From assembly GCA_020160805.1 (NCBI GenBank), contig JAIUPO010000003.1:1-64000 (forward strand): a DNA stretch of 64,000 nucleotides, in the 5' to 3' direction. Under the pieces are notes generated by a model. It was not told the origin of the DNA, ran no database searches, and saw only the letters and a program-made list of their open reading frames with translations. Positions 8,541-17,381 of the stretch are shown in pieces (the stretch's first letter is position 1; each line of letters starts with the position of its first letter). The position numbers and the translations under genes were made by a program. The stretch comes from Actinomycetota bacterium (GTDB lineage: Bacteria; Actinomycetota; Actinomycetes; Actinomycetales; Dermatophilaceae).

Positions 8541-8960
8541 TCAGGCGAAGCGCGGGTCCTCGCCCACCGGATTGCCGTCGGCGTCGAGGCCGCGGTTGTT
8601 GTCGGGCGAGTCGACGCCATCTTTTGCGTCATCCCACGCGTCCGAGGCCGCGTCCTTGGCGTCGCCGGCGGCGTCCTTGGTGGCATCCCACGCGTCGCCC
8701 GCGGAGTCCTTGGCCGAATCCCAGGCGTCGCTTGCGGAGTCGCCGGTGTTGTCCGCGCCGTCACCGACGGAGTCCGCGGCATCTGCCGCATTGTCCTTGG
8801 TGCTGTCCCAGGCGTCGCCGACCGAATCAGCAGCGTCCTCGGCCTTGTCCTTGGTCGCGTCCCAGGCGTCACCCGCCGCGTCGCCGGCGTCGTCGGCCTT
8901 GTCTTTGGTCGCGTCCCACGCGTCGTCGGCTTTGTCCTTCATGTCATCGATGAATCCCAC
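8541..8960 (-). CDS. Acidic helical-repeat protein (LEA-like), function unknown
   Basis: A 139-residue protein made of about ten near-repeats of an 11-residue unit of the form DAWDATKDKAD. It is very rich in Asp and Ala with regularly spaced Trp, and is predicted to be long amphipathic helices or disordered. The N terminus GFIDDMKDKADD matches the start of the neighbouring MT0933-like protein (GFLDDAKGKLED). The GTG at 8960 is chosen because it gives this shared N terminus and has an AGGGAG site 8 nt upstream; the frame is open further upstream without family-like sequence. It could be stress-protective like other hendecad-repeat proteins, but that is inference. Confidence 0.7.
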   Translation of the reverse strand: MGFIDDMKDKADDAWDATKDKADDAGDAAGDAWDATKDKAEDAADSVGDAWDSTKDNAADAADSVGDGADNTGDSASDAWDSAKDSAGDAWDATKDAAGDAKDAASDAWDDAKDGVDSPDNNRGLDADGNPVGEDPRFA

Positions 8961-9089
8961 GGTGCGCTCCCTGTCCTCGGTGGCTTCCGGTGCCTCGCCG
9001 CGCCGGTTCCGAAGTTTTAGCACCCGCCGACTTCCTGACCCTCGTCTAGCGATCGGGGACTTGGGCCACGACCCAAAGATCTCGGCAAA

Positions 9090-9107
9090 TTCACCCCTAG
9101 GGGTGAA
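9090..9107. promoter_or_regulatory. Perfect 18-bp palindrome, possible operator
   Basis: TTCACCCCTAGGGGTGAA has no loop and so looks more like a protein-binding dyad than a terminator. It is about 130 bp upstream of the helical-repeat gene and just past the terminator of the MT0933-like gene. Confidence 0.4.
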
Positions 9108-9113
9108 CGCAAC

Positions 9114-9145
9114 GAGCGGGCACCCGGTGATCCGGGTGCCCGCTC
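9114..9145 (-). terminator. Hairpin terminator of the MT0933-like gene
   Basis: GAGCGGGCACCCGG (9114-9127), loop TGAT, CCGGGTGCCCGCTC (9132-9145): a perfect 14-bp stem 17 nt past the stop at 9162. Confidence 0.75.
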
Positions 9146-9161
9146 ACGGCGTGCGGGGCAA

Positions 9162-9350
9162 CTACTGCCCGATGGCCTCATCGGCCTTCTGGCCAGCGGA
9201 GTCGATCTGGTCCGAGAACTTGCCGCCGGTCGCGTTGTCCGCGAGGTCCGACGCCTTCTCGATGCCCTGGTCGCTCAGCTCTTCGACCTTGTCGGGGTTG
9301 TTTCCGACGAGGTCCTCAAGCTTGCCCTTTGCGTCGTCAAGAAATCCCAT
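9162..9350 (-). CDS. MT0933-like (Rv0909-type) small helical protein
   Basis: A 62-residue protein with the order typical of the MT0933-like antitoxin family: MGFLDDAKGKLEDLVG, NPDKVEELSDQGIEKASD, then TGGKFSDQIDSAGQKADEAIG. The family includes the Rv0909 antitoxin of M. tuberculosis, but many members stand alone. No toxin partner of the Rv0910 type lies next to it here, so an antitoxin role is not supported by context. The ATG has a strong AAAGGAGT site nine bases upstream. A second family-like sequence is found at 25865-26359. Confidence 0.8.
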   Translation of the reverse strand: MGFLDDAKGKLEDLVGNNPDKVEELSDQGIEKASDLADNATGGKFSDQIDSAGQKADEAIGQ

Positions 9351-9485
9351 ATGTCTCGACTCCTTTCGCTCGGCTCACGAGTGCCGGCCGGCATCCGCGT
9401 TCGCCCCCACTCTAAGCACGAGACCACCCTTTTGGTCAGTGCTTTAACTGGGAGTTGCCTGTGACTCGCGGACCAGCGCATGGCC

Positions 9486-9491
9486 GACAAT
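9486..9491 (+). promoter_or_regulatory. -10 hexamer for leaderless def mRNA
   Basis: GACAAT lies 6 nt before the def ATG. The GGAGG between them is too close to the start to be a usual Shine-Dalgarno site. Confidence 0.45.
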
Positions 9492-9497
9492 GGAGGT

Positions 9498-10070
9498 ATG
9501 CCCGCGCGCCCCATAACGATCACCGGTGAGCCGGTCCTGCACCGTCGAGCCGAGGTTGTCACCGACTTTGGTCCTGACCTGCAGCAACTCATCGACGACA
9601 TGTTCGAGACCCAGCTCGCGGCCAATGGTGTGGGCCTCGCGGCGCCCCAAGTCGGAGTCGGGCTGCGCGTGTTCACGTGGCAGATGGCCAATGACGATGG
9701 CGTCCCCGAGACCGGGGTCATCGTCAACCCCTTTGTCCGTGCCACGAAACCCCCGGAGGGCAAGCCGGACAAGGATGACGAGTCCGAAGGCTGCCTTTCC
9801 GTGCCGGGGCTGCACTACCCCCTGCGTCGTGGGGAGCGCGCCGAGGTCACCGGATTCGACCGCGAGGGCCGCGAGCTGGCCTTCTCGACGACCGGCTGGT
9901 TTGCCCGGTGTATGCAGCACGAGTACGACCATCTCAACGGCTTCCTCTATGTCGATCGCCTCGACGAACGCTGGAAGAAGAAGGCGCGCAAGGCAATTCG
10001 CGGCGAAGGCTGGGGCGTCGCGGGCCTGACGTGGATGCCCGGCGTCGATCCGGACCCCTTCGGTCACTGA
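9498..10070 (+). CDS. def: Peptide deformylase
   Basis: A 190-residue metalloenzyme that removes the formyl group from nascent N-termini. All three family motifs are intact: GVGLAAPQ (44-51), EGCLS (97-101, metal ligand Cys99) and HEYDH (141-145, with metal ligands His141 and His145 and catalytic Glu142). The start at MPARPITITGEPVL agrees with actinobacterial homologues; an ATG 18 nt upstream is less likely. The stop codon overlaps the miaA start by one base (TGATG), so the two are co-translated. Confidence 0.95.
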   Translation: MPARPITITGEPVLHRRAEVVTDFGPDLQQLIDDMFETQLAANGVGLAAPQVGVGLRVFTWQMANDDGVPETGVIVNPFVRATKPPEGKPDKDDESEGCLSVPGLHYPLRRGERAEVTGFDREGRELAFSTTGWFARCMQHEYDHLNGFLYVDRLDERWKKKARKAIRGEGWGVAGLTWMPGVDPDPFGH

Positions 10071-11008
10071 TGGCCCAGCCTGCGGCGCCGGTCATCGCCA
10101 TCGTCGGCGCGACCGCCACGGGCAAGTCGGCCGTTGCGCTGGACCTCGCGGAGCGGCTCGATGGCGAGATCGTCAATGCCGACGCGATGCAGCTCTATCG
10201 CGGGATGGACATCGGCACGGCGAAGCTGCCTCTGGAGGAGCGGCGCGGCATGCCCCATCACCAACTCGACGTCCTGGACGTGCGCGAGGAGGCGAGCCTC
10301 GCGGCCTACCAGCGCGCGGCTCGGGCTGATCTGGAGGCGATCGCCGCGACCGGCCGGGTGCCCATTCTCGTCGGGGGGAGCGGGTTGTATGTCCGCGCCG
10401 CCCTCGACGCGCTCGACATCCCCCCGACCGATCCTGTGGTCCGTGCCCGGTGGCAGGAGTATGCGGACACGCACGGCCCGCAGGCCGCTCACCAGGAGTT
10501 GGCTCGCCTAGATCCCGTTGCGGCACAACATATCCTGCCGACCAATGCCCGTCGCGTGGTCCGGGCATTAGAGGTGAACGAACTCACGGGCCAGCCATTT
10601 CTCGCCGCCTTGCCGCAGCGCTCCTATCGGGTGCCCACCATCACGATTGGTCTGCGCATGGCGCGGGAGGCGCTCGATGAGCGGATCGGCATACGCACGC
10701 AGCGGATGTGGACTGACGGCCTCCTCGCCGAAGTCGGCGACCTGATCGGTCGAGGACTGCGCGAGGGTCGCACGGCCCGCACCGCCATTGGCTATCAGCA
10801 GGCGCTCGCGCAATGGGACGGCGATCTGACGCAGGATGACGCCATCGACGCGACCGCCCAGGCGACCCGGCGTTTGGTCCGGCGGCAGGAGAGCTGGTTC
10901 CGGCCCGATCCGCGGATCCAGTGGCTCGACGCCGCCGCACCGGACCTCGCGCAACAGGCGCTCGAGCGGGTCCTGCGCAGTGGCCACCCGTCGAGTGCCG
11001 GACAATAG
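10070..11008 (+). CDS. miaA: tRNA dimethylallyltransferase
   Basis: A 312-residue enzyme that transfers the dimethylallyl group from DMAPP to A37 of tRNA, the step before MiaB. The P-loop GATATGKS (13-20) and the NADAMQLYRGMDIGTAK substrate segment are present, with the GGSGLYVRAALD motif and the RTAIGYQQ region typical of MiaA. The start at MAQPAAPVIAIVG overlaps the def stop by one base. It is followed after 4 nt by dapF, forming a def-miaA-dapF run. Confidence 0.96.
   Translation: MAQPAAPVIAIVGATATGKSAVALDLAERLDGEIVNADAMQLYRGMDIGTAKLPLEERRGMPHHQLDVLDVREEASLAAYQRAARADLEAIAATGRVPILVGGSGLYVRAALDALDIPPTDPVVRARWQEYADTHGPQAAHQELARLDPVAAQHILPTNARRVVRALEVNELTGQPFLAALPQRSYRVPTITIGLRMAREALDERIGIRTQRMWTDGLLAEVGDLIGRGLREGRTARTAIGYQQALAQWDGDLTQDDAIDATAQATRRLVRRQESWFRPDPRIQWLDAAAPDLAQQALERVLRSGHPSSAGQ
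11001..11006 (+). promoter_or_regulatory. -10 hexamer for possible internal leaderless dapF promoter
   Basis: GACAAT lies 6 nt upstream of the dapF ATG and overlaps the end of miaA. It is identical in sequence and spacing to the elements before def and pxpA. Confidence 0.4.
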
Positions 11009-11012
11009 CGCC

Positions 11013-11876
11013 ATGACGCGCACCGTCCGATTCACCAAAGGGCACGGCACCCGCAACGACTTCGTCCTGCTAGACGACCGCGAAGGCGAGTTCGCCCTGA
11101 CGGCCTCCGCGACCGCCGCCTTGGCGGATCGCCGCTCCGGGATCGGTGGCGATGGTGTAATCCGGATCGCACCCACTGCGACCGCGACCGATGAGACGGT
11201 TCGACAGCACGCCGAGGCCGCGCCGTGGTTCATGGATTACCGCAATGCCGACGGCAGCATCGCCGAGATGTGCGGCAATGGCGTCCGGGTGTTTGCGACG
11301 TGGCTTCGACGCGAGGGACTAGCTCCCGCAACGGGTTTCGGCGTTGCCACGCGAGCTGGCGTCAAGCAGGTCCGCTTCGAGGGCGATGATGTCGTTGTCG
11401 ATATGGGGCCGTGGCGTTATGAAGACGAGGCCGAGGGCGCGGACGGCATCGACGCCCTGGTCCATGTGCCCGGCCACGAACCCTTCTCGGCGCTGCGCAT
11501 CAACATGGGTAATCCCCACACCGTCGTCGCCGTGCCCCCCGCCGTCGACCTGGCCGCGCTCGACCTCACCGAGCCGCCGACCGTCAACCCCGCCCCGGCA
11601 GCCGGCACCAATGTCGAATTCGTCCACATCCTCGGCCCCGGCCATATCGCCATGCGCGTCCACGAGCGCGGCGTGGGGGAGACCGAATCGTGCGGCACCG
11701 GCATTGCCGCCGCCGCCGTCGCCACGCACCTGTGGGCGGGCGACCTCGATGGTGACCGTCCGTGGACCGTCGATGTGCCCGGTGGCCGGCTGCGCGTGGC
11801 GATCCGTCAGGACGGTCACGTCGAACTCACCGGCCCGGCCGTGCTCGTCGCCGACGGCACCGTCGACTTGCCCTGA
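11013..11876 (+). CDS. dapF: Diaminopimelate epimerase
   Basis: A 287-residue PLP-independent epimerase making meso-diaminopimelate for lysine and peptidoglycan synthesis. The catalytic Cys pair is intact: Cys87 in MCGNGVR and Cys227 in ESCGTG. The N-terminal KGHGTRNDFVLLDD and the second-lobe INMGNPHTV motifs are also present. It lies directly behind miaA, the usual actinobacterial order. A hairpin follows immediately after the stop. Confidence 0.96.
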   Translation: MTRTVRFTKGHGTRNDFVLLDDREGEFALTASATAALADRRSGIGGDGVIRIAPTATATDETVRQHAEAAPWFMDYRNADGSIAEMCGNGVRVFATWLRREGLAPATGFGVATRAGVKQVRFEGDDVVVDMGPWRYEDEAEGADGIDALVHVPGHEPFSALRINMGNPHTVVAVPPAVDLAALDLTEPPTVNPAPAAGTNVEFVHILGPGHIAMRVHERGVGETESCGTGIAAAAVATHLWAGDLDGDRPWTVDVPGGRLRVAIRQDGHVELTGPAVLVADGTVDLP

Positions 11877-11903
11877 CCGAGGCGGATTTATCCGTCCGCT
11901 CGG
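11877..11903. terminator. Hairpin between convergent dapF and methyltransferase genes
   Basis: CCGAG plus CGGA (11877-11886) pair with TCCGCTCGG (11895-11903), with one bulged base and an 8-nt loop. Confidence 0.5.
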
Positions 11904-11919
11904 TGGCGGCCTGCGTGAG

Positions 11920-12522
11920 TCAGGGCGCGAGCACCCGCAGCACCCGGAAGCCTTTGTCGCTGGCATACCTCTCGACCACGAAGTCCGGCCACTGCTGGGC
12001 GATCCAGCGCTGCAGCGAGTCCGCCCCGAGTTGCTTCCCGACCACGAGGTAAGCCGATCCGCCCGCCGCGAGCCGCGGCAGCCACCGCGTCAGCACCTCG
12101 TGCAGCGCAGCCTTGCCGATGCGGATCGGCGGATTGGACCAGATCAGATCGAAGCGCACATCCTCGGGTATGCCGTCCGGTCCCGTCGGTCGAACCCCCG
12201 TCAATGAGTGCCGAGAAGCGTTGCGCCGCAACAGATCCAGCGCGCGTTCGTTGACGTCCACGGCATACACCGTGGCTGCGGGGGAGTGCAGAGCTAGGGT
12301 GAGAGCGATCGGCCCCCAACCGCAGCCGAGATCGAGGAAGGTGCCTTCCGCCGGCGGCTCCGGCGCCTCGCGCAAGAGCACTGCCGTCCCGCGGTCGATC
12401 GCTTCGGGCGAGAAGATGCCGGAGGCGACGGTGACCGGCAACTCGCGACCCGCCAGCGTCACCGTGCGCTCCCGAAGGTCCGCCTCGCTCGCCGGCTGGG
12501 CGGTGAAGTAGTGCTCGCTCAT
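11920..12522 (-). CDS. Class I SAM-dependent methyltransferase, RsmC/RlmG-like
   Basis: A 200-residue protein with the SAM-binding motif FLDLGCGWGPIALTLA, the VYAVDVNERALDLLRRN acidic loop and the substrate motif SNPPIRIGK, typical of N2-guanine rRNA methyltransferases. It matches the catalytic half of RsmC-type enzymes; the N-terminal duplicated domain of E. coli RsmC is missing, as in most actinobacterial homologues. The start lies 9 nt after the glpK stop, so it is probably transcribed with glpK although the functions are unrelated. The exact rRNA target cannot be read from the sequence. Confidence 0.85.
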   Translation of the reverse strand: MSEHYFTAQPASEADLRERTVTLAGRELPVTVASGIFSPEAIDRGTAVLLREAPEPPAEGTFLDLGCGWGPIALTLALHSPAATVYAVDVNERALDLLRRNASRHSLTGVRPTGPDGIPEDVRFDLIWSNPPIRIGKAALHEVLTRWLPRLAAGGSAYLVVGKQLGADSLQRWIAQQWPDFVVERYASDKGFRVLRVLAP

Positions 12523-12531
12523 CGTGCTCGA

Positions 12532-14055
12532 TCAGTCCTGTTCGACGTCCTCATCGACCCAGTCGAGGGTGCGCTGCACGGCCTTGTCCCAGCCACGCAA
12601 CAGCCGGTCGCGATCCCCCCTGTCCATAACCGGCGACCACCGCTTGCCCTCCTGCCAGTTCGCCCGAATGTCGTCGGTGCTGGACCAATACCCCACGGCC
12701 AAGCCAGCGGCATACGCAGCCCCCAAAGCCGTCGTCTCGGCCACCACCGGCCGGATCACATCGACCCCGAGGATGTCGGCCTGGAATTGCATGAGGGTGT
12801 CATTTGCGGTCATGCCGCCGTCGACCTTCAATTCGGTCAGGGCGACACCGGAGTCGGCATTCATCGCTTCCAGCACATCGTGGGTTTGGTATGCCGTGGA
12901 CTCCAACGCGGCCCGCGCGATGTGGCCGCGGTTGACGAAGCGCGTCAACCCGACGATGGCCCCGCGCGCATCCGGGCGCCAATACGGCGCAAACAGACCG
13001 GAGAAGGCAGGCACGACATACGCACCGCCGTTGTCGTCCACTGACCGGGCCAGCCTCTCGACCTCCGGGGCGGCCGAAATGATGCCGAGGTTGTCGCGCA
13101 ACCACTGGATCAGCGATCCGGTGACGGCGATCGACCCTTCCAGGGCATAGACGGCCGGCTCGTCACCGAGGCGGTAGCAGACCGTCGTCAGCAGGCCATT
13201 CTCGGACGGGACGATCTCGGTCCCGGTGTTGAGCAGCATGAAGTTGCCGGTGCCATAGGTGTTCTTGGCCATTCCGCGCTCGAGGCAGGCTTGCCCGAAG
13301 GTCGCTGCTTGCTGGTCGCCGAGGATCCCGGCGACCGGCACGCCGTCCAGGATGCCGGGGTGGCAGACGCCATAGACCTCCGAGGAGGAGCGGATCTGCG
13401 GGAGCATCGACATCGGCACGCCGATCGCCTCGCACAGGTCCGAATCCCATTGCAGCGTCTGCAGATCCATCAGCAGCGTGCGACTGGCGTTCGTCACATC
13501 GGTGATGTGCAAGCCGCCATCCGCGCCGCCGGTGAGATTCCACAGCACCCACGAATCCATCGTCCCGAAGAGCAGGTCGCCCGCCATGGCCCGCTCCCGG
13601 GCACCCTCGACATTGTCGAGCAGCCAGCGGACCTTGGGGCCGGCGAAATAGGTCGCCAGCGGCAGTCCGGTGCGATCGGCATACCGGCGTGGGCCTTCGT
13701 CTCCGGCCAGCTCCTCCACCAGCCGCCCCGTCCGGGTGTCTTGCCAGACAATGGCATTCGCGATCGGCTGACCCGTGGTGCGGTCCCAGACGATCGTCGT
13801 CTCGCGCTGGTTGGTGATGCCGACAGCGGCCACCGCTGACCGGTTGACATTGGCCTTGCCGAGGGCGCCGCCGATGACCATCCGGGTGTTCTCCCACACC
13901 TCGTGGCCGTCGTGCTCGACCCAGCCCGCGCGGGGGAAGATCTGCTCGTGCTCGCGCTGGTCCACCGCGACCACCGAGCCGGAGTGGTCGAACAGGATGG
14001 CTCGGGTGCTCGTGGTGCCCTGGTCCACGGCCAGGACGTATGTCGGCTCGCTCAC
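12532..14055 (-). CDS. glpK: Glycerol kinase
   Basis: A 507-residue FGGY kinase that makes sn-glycerol 3-phosphate from glycerol and ATP. It opens with [17 protein letters not shown] and carries the [17 protein letters not shown] and [10 protein letters not shown] substrate motifs, and the [19 protein letters not shown] region of FGGY kinases near the C terminus. The GTG start at 14055 has a GAAGGAG site upstream. It is divergent from glpD across 76 bp, so both may share a control region; no glpF transporter is adjacent. Confidence 0.96.
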   Translation of the reverse strand: MSEPTYVLAVDQGTTSTRAILFDHSGSVVAVDQREHEQIFPRAGWVEHDGHEVWENTRMVIGGALGKANVNRSAVAAVGITNQRETTIVWDRTTGQPIANAIVWQDTRTGRLVEELAGDEGPRRYADRTGLPLATYFAGPKVRWLLDNVEGARERAMAGDLLFGTMDSWVLWNLTGGADGGLHITDVTNASRTLLMDLQTLQWDSDLCEAIGVPMSMLPQIRSSSEVYGVCHPGILDGVPVAGILGDQQAATFGQACLERGMAKNTYGTGNFMLLNTGTEIVPSENGLLTTVCYRLGDEPAVYALEGSIAVTGSLIQWLRDNLGIISAAPEVERLARSVDDNGGAYVVPAFSGLFAPYWRPDARGAIVGLTRFVNRGHIARAALESTAYQTHDVLEAMNADSGVALTELKVDGGMTANDTLMQFQADILGVDVIRPVVAETTALGAAYAAGLAVGYWSSTDDIRANWQEGKRWSPVMDRGDRDRLLRGWDKAVQRTLDWVDEDVEQD

Positions 14056-14119
14056 GGGTGATGCTCCTTCGTCGCCTTCATCACGGGGTGCGATTCGGGA
14101 GTCAACCTAGCCGCCTTGG

Positions 14120-14125
14120 CACAAT
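14120..14125 (+). promoter_or_regulatory. -10 hexamer for leaderless glpD mRNA
   Basis: CACAAT lies 6 nt before the glpD ATG, in the short glpK-glpD divergent region. Confidence 0.45.
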
Positions 14126-14131
14126 GCCGGT

Positions 14132-15868
14132 ATGGCGACCCCACCGCGCATCGACCCCGCATACCGCGCCAAGGCCTGGAACCGGCTCGGGCAGCGCGAT
14201 TTCGACGTGCTCGTCATCGGCGGCGGGGTGACCGGTGCCGGTGCGGCGCTGGATGCCGCGACCCGCGGCCTGTCCGTCGCCCTTGTCGAGCAGCGCGATT
14301 TCGCCTCCGGAACCTCCTCCCGATCCAGCAAGTTGATGCATGGCGGCTTGCGCTATCTCGAGAAGCTCGATTTCGGCCTGGTCCGCGAGGCGCTGAAGGA
14401 GCGGGAGTTGGCCCTGACCCGGCTCGCGCCGCATCTGGTCAAGCCGGTCTCCTTCCTCTATCCCCTGACGCACCGCGCGTGGGAGCGGCCCTATGTCACG
14501 GCCGGGCTGACGCTTTACGACAACATGGGCGGGGCGCGCTCGGTGCCCGGGCACAAGCAACTCAGTCGCAATGGCGCTCGCCGGCTGGTGCCCGCGCTGC
14601 GCAAGGATTCCCTGACGGGCGCCTTGCTCTATTACGACGCGCAGATGGACGACGCGCGCCACACCTTCACGCTCGCCCGCACCGCTGCGGCCTATGGCGC
14701 GACCGTCCTCAACTCAGCCCGCGTGGTCGAGTTGACCCGGGCCGGGGAGCGCATCACCGGTGCCGTCGTCGAGGACATCGAGACCGGCACCCGAGCCACC
14801 GTCTCGGCCTCCGTCGTCGTCAACTGCACGGGCGTGTGGACCGACGAGATCCAGACCCTCGCCGGCGGGCGCGGCCGCTTCAATGTTCGGGCGTCGAAGG
14901 GCATCCACATCGTCGTCGCCCGCGATCGGATCAACTCCGAGGTCGGGCTGATCCTGCGCACGGAATCCTCGGTTCTCTTCGTCATCCCGTGGGGCACGCA
15001 CTGGATCATCGGCACGACCGACACCGACTGGAACCTCGACCTCGCGCACCCCGCCGCGAGCAAGGCCGACATCGATTACCTTCTCTCGCAAGTCAACTCG
15101 GTGCTCACCGCACCCATCACCCACGCCGACATTCAGGGTGTGTATGCCGGCCTGCGCCCCCTGCTCTCCGGCGAGGACGAGCAGACTTCGCAACTCTCCC
15201 GTGAGCATGCCGTTGCCCGCCCGCAGCCGGGTCTGATCTCGATCGCCGGGGGCAAGTACACGACCTATCGCGTGATGGCCGCCGACGCCATCGACGCCGC
15301 CCGCGAGGACATTGGCCCGGGCGTCGCCGATAGTGTCACCGAGCACATCCCGCTGCTCGGCGCTGATGGCTACCCCGCCCTGATGAACCAGCTCGACCGT
15401 CTCTCCCGCAAGGTCGATCTGCCCGTATGGCGCCTCGATCACCTCCTCGGTCGTTACGGCTCGCTCGTCAACGAAATCTTCGAGCTCGCCGACGGCGACC
15501 CGAGCCTCTACGAACCGCTGCCCGGTGCGGAGGAGTACCTCCGGGTGGAACTGCTGTATGCCGCCACCCACGAGGGCGCGCTGCACCTGGACGACCTGCT
15601 CGCACGCCGAACGCGAATCTCTATCGAAACCCCCTCCCGTGGAGTCGATTCGGCGGCGGCCGTGGCCGAACTCGTCGCCCCGGTGCTGGGTTGGGACGAG
15701 GCCCGAATCGCGCAAGAGGTGCAGCTCTATACCCAGCGCGTGCAGGCCGAGCGGGAGAGCCAGCAGATGGCGGACGACCAGGAGGCGAACGCCGAGCGCA
15801 CCTCGGCCCGCGATGCCCGGCTGAACATTCCGCGGCGCACCGCGGATGGCCAGGTGCCCGAGAAATAG
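14132..15868 (+). CDS. glpD: Aerobic glycerol-3-phosphate dehydrogenase
   Basis: A 578-residue flavoenzyme oxidising glycerol 3-phosphate to dihydroxyacetone phosphate and passing electrons to quinone at the membrane. The FAD-binding VLVIGGGVTGAGAALDAA motif starts near residue 26. It is followed by DFASGTSSRSSKLMHGGLRYL, typical of GlpD, and a C-terminal GlpA/D helical domain. The product of glpK is its substrate. The last 30 residues are polar and poorly conserved in character. Forty-one nt separate it from hflX. Confidence 0.95.
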   Translation: MATPPRIDPAYRAKAWNRLGQRDFDVLVIGGGVTGAGAALDAATRGLSVALVEQRDFASGTSSRSSKLMHGGLRYLEKLDFGLVREALKERELALTRLAPHLVKPVSFLYPLTHRAWERPYVTAGLTLYDNMGGARSVPGHKQLSRNGARRLVPALRKDSLTGALLYYDAQMDDARHTFTLARTAAAYGATVLNSARVVELTRAGERITGAVVEDIETGTRATVSASVVVNCTGVWTDEIQTLAGGRGRFNVRASKGIHIVVARDRINSEVGLILRTESSVLFVIPWGTHWIIGTTDTDWNLDLAHPAASKADIDYLLSQVNSVLTAPITHADIQGVYAGLRPLLSGEDEQTSQLSREHAVARPQPGLISIAGGKYTTYRVMAADAIDAAREDIGPGVADSVTEHIPLLGADGYPALMNQLDRLSRKVDLPVWRLDHLLGRYGSLVNEIFELADGDPSLYEPLPGAEEYLRVELLYAATHEGALHLDDLLARRTRISIETPSRGVDSAAAVAELVAPVLGWDEARIAQEVQLYTQRVQAERESQQMADDQEANAERTSARDARLNIPRRTADGQVPEK

Positions 15869-15909
15869 CGTGGCTTGCCCCCACCGACGCATGAGACGCT
15901 GGGGTCAGC

Positions 15910-17370
15910 ATGAGTGATGACGCATACGAGCAAGACGTCCTGACCCGCCGCGCGAGCGCCCTGGCGGGGACGACCTACGACCACGACGACCGCGACGGCG
16001 AGCAGTTCGACCGCGAGGAGCGGGCGGCGCTGCAACGCATCGCCGGCCTGTCCACGGAACTTGAGGATGTCACCGAGGTCGAGTACCGCCAGTTGCGCCT
16101 CGAGCGCGTCGTGCTGGCCGGGGTGTGGACCGAAGGCACCGCCGAGGACGCCGAAAACTCCCTGCGCGAACTCTCGGCCCTCGCCGAGACCGCCGGCTCC
16201 ACGGTGCTTGCCGGGCTGCTTCAGCGGCGTCAGCGGCCCGACCCGGGCACCTGGCTTGGCTCGGGCAAGGCACAGGAATTGCGCGATGTCGTCATCGCGG
16301 AAGGCGCCGACACGGTGGTCTGCGATTCCGAGCTCGCCCCGTCGCAGCGACGCGCGTTGGAAGACATCGTCAAAGTCAAGGTCATCGACCGGACCGCGCT
16401 GATCCTCGATATTTTCGCTCAACACGCCAAGTCCCGTGAGGGCAAGGCGCAGGTCGAACTCGCCCAGCTGCAATACCTTCTTCCGCGCCTGCGTGGGTGG
16501 GGTGAGTCGATGTCCCGGCAGGCGGGTGGCCGGGTCGCAGGCGGTGAGGGCATCGGGTCGCGCGGTCCTGGTGAGACGAAGATCGAACTGGACCGTCGGC
16601 GCATCAACACGCGAATCGCCAAGCTACGCCGCGAGATTCGCGAGATGAAGACCCACCGCGACACCAAGCGCCACAGCCGCAAAGCCAAAGGCACCCCGAG
16701 CGTCGCGATCGCTGGCTACACCAATGCCGGCAAGTCCTCGCTGCTCAACCGGCTCACCGGCGCCGGTGTGCTCGTCGAGAACCAACTCTTCGCGACGCTG
16801 GACACCACCGTGCGCCGCGCGCAGACGCCGGATGGCCGCGAATTCACCCTGACCGACACGGTCGGCTTCGTGCGGCAGTTGCCGCACGAATTGATCGACG
16901 CCTTCCGCTCGACGCTCGAAGAGGTCGCGGACGCCGACCTGCTGCTGCACGTCGTGGACGGTTCGCATCCCGATCCGGAGGGCCAGATCAGCGCCGTCCG
17001 GGCCGTGCTCGCCGATGTCGATGCTGCGGACGTCAAGGAAGTCGTCATCATCAACAAGGCCGATATCGCGGTCCCCGATGTGGTGGACCGGATTCTGCGC
17101 CACGAGAAGCACTCCATCGCCGTCTCCGCGCACACCGGGGCCGGGATCGCCGAGCTGATCGAATTGATTGCCGAGGAACTGCCGCGCCCCTCGGTGCGCG
17201 TTGAGGCCACCGTCCCCTACGCCCGGGGCGACCTGATGTCCCGCATCCACGAGACGGGCGAGATCGGCGAGACCGAGCACCGCGCCGAGGGGACCTATGT
17301 CGTGGCTCTCGTCAGCCCGGACCTCGCCGCCGACCTCGCGCCTTTTGTGACGGCCGCCGCCCGCGCCTGA
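15910..17370 (+). CDS. hflX: GTPase HflX
   Basis: A 486-residue ribosome-associated GTPase implicated in rescue or splitting of stalled ribosomes. The HflX N-terminal domain includes DPGTWLGSGKAQEL, QYLLPRLRGWG and the glycine-rich GIGSRGPGETKIELDRR linker. The G domain carries G1 GYTNAGKSS (269-277), G3 DTVGFVRQLP, G4 NKAD and the effector segment FATLDTT. It normally follows dapF in actinobacteria; here glpK/glpD and a methyltransferase gene lie between. It is convergent with the next gene, 11 nt apart. Confidence 0.96.
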   Translation: MSDDAYEQDVLTRRASALAGTTYDHDDRDGEQFDREERAALQRIAGLSTELEDVTEVEYRQLRLERVVLAGVWTEGTAEDAENSLRELSALAETAGSTVLAGLLQRRQRPDPGTWLGSGKAQELRDVVIAEGADTVVCDSELAPSQRRALEDIVKVKVIDRTALILDIFAQHAKSREGKAQVELAQLQYLLPRLRGWGESMSRQAGGRVAGGEGIGSRGPGETKIELDRRRINTRIAKLRREIREMKTHRDTKRHSRKAKGTPSVAIAGYTNAGKSSLLNRLTGAGVLVENQLFATLDTTVRRAQTPDGREFTLTDTVGFVRQLPHELIDAFRSTLEEVADADLLLHVVDGSHPDPEGQISAVRAVLADVDAADVKEVVIINKADIAVPDVVDRILRHEKHSIAVSAHTGAGIAELIELIAEELPRPSVRVEATVPYARGDLMSRIHETGEIGETEHRAEGTYVVALVSPDLAADLAPFVTAAARA

Positions 17371-17381
17371 CCGTTCGGAAG

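Noticed and set aside
9162-9350. Toxin-antitoxin module at the MT0933-like gene
   Set aside because: The neighbours are a helical-repeat gene and def; no toxin-like reading frame lies within 1 kb on either strand.
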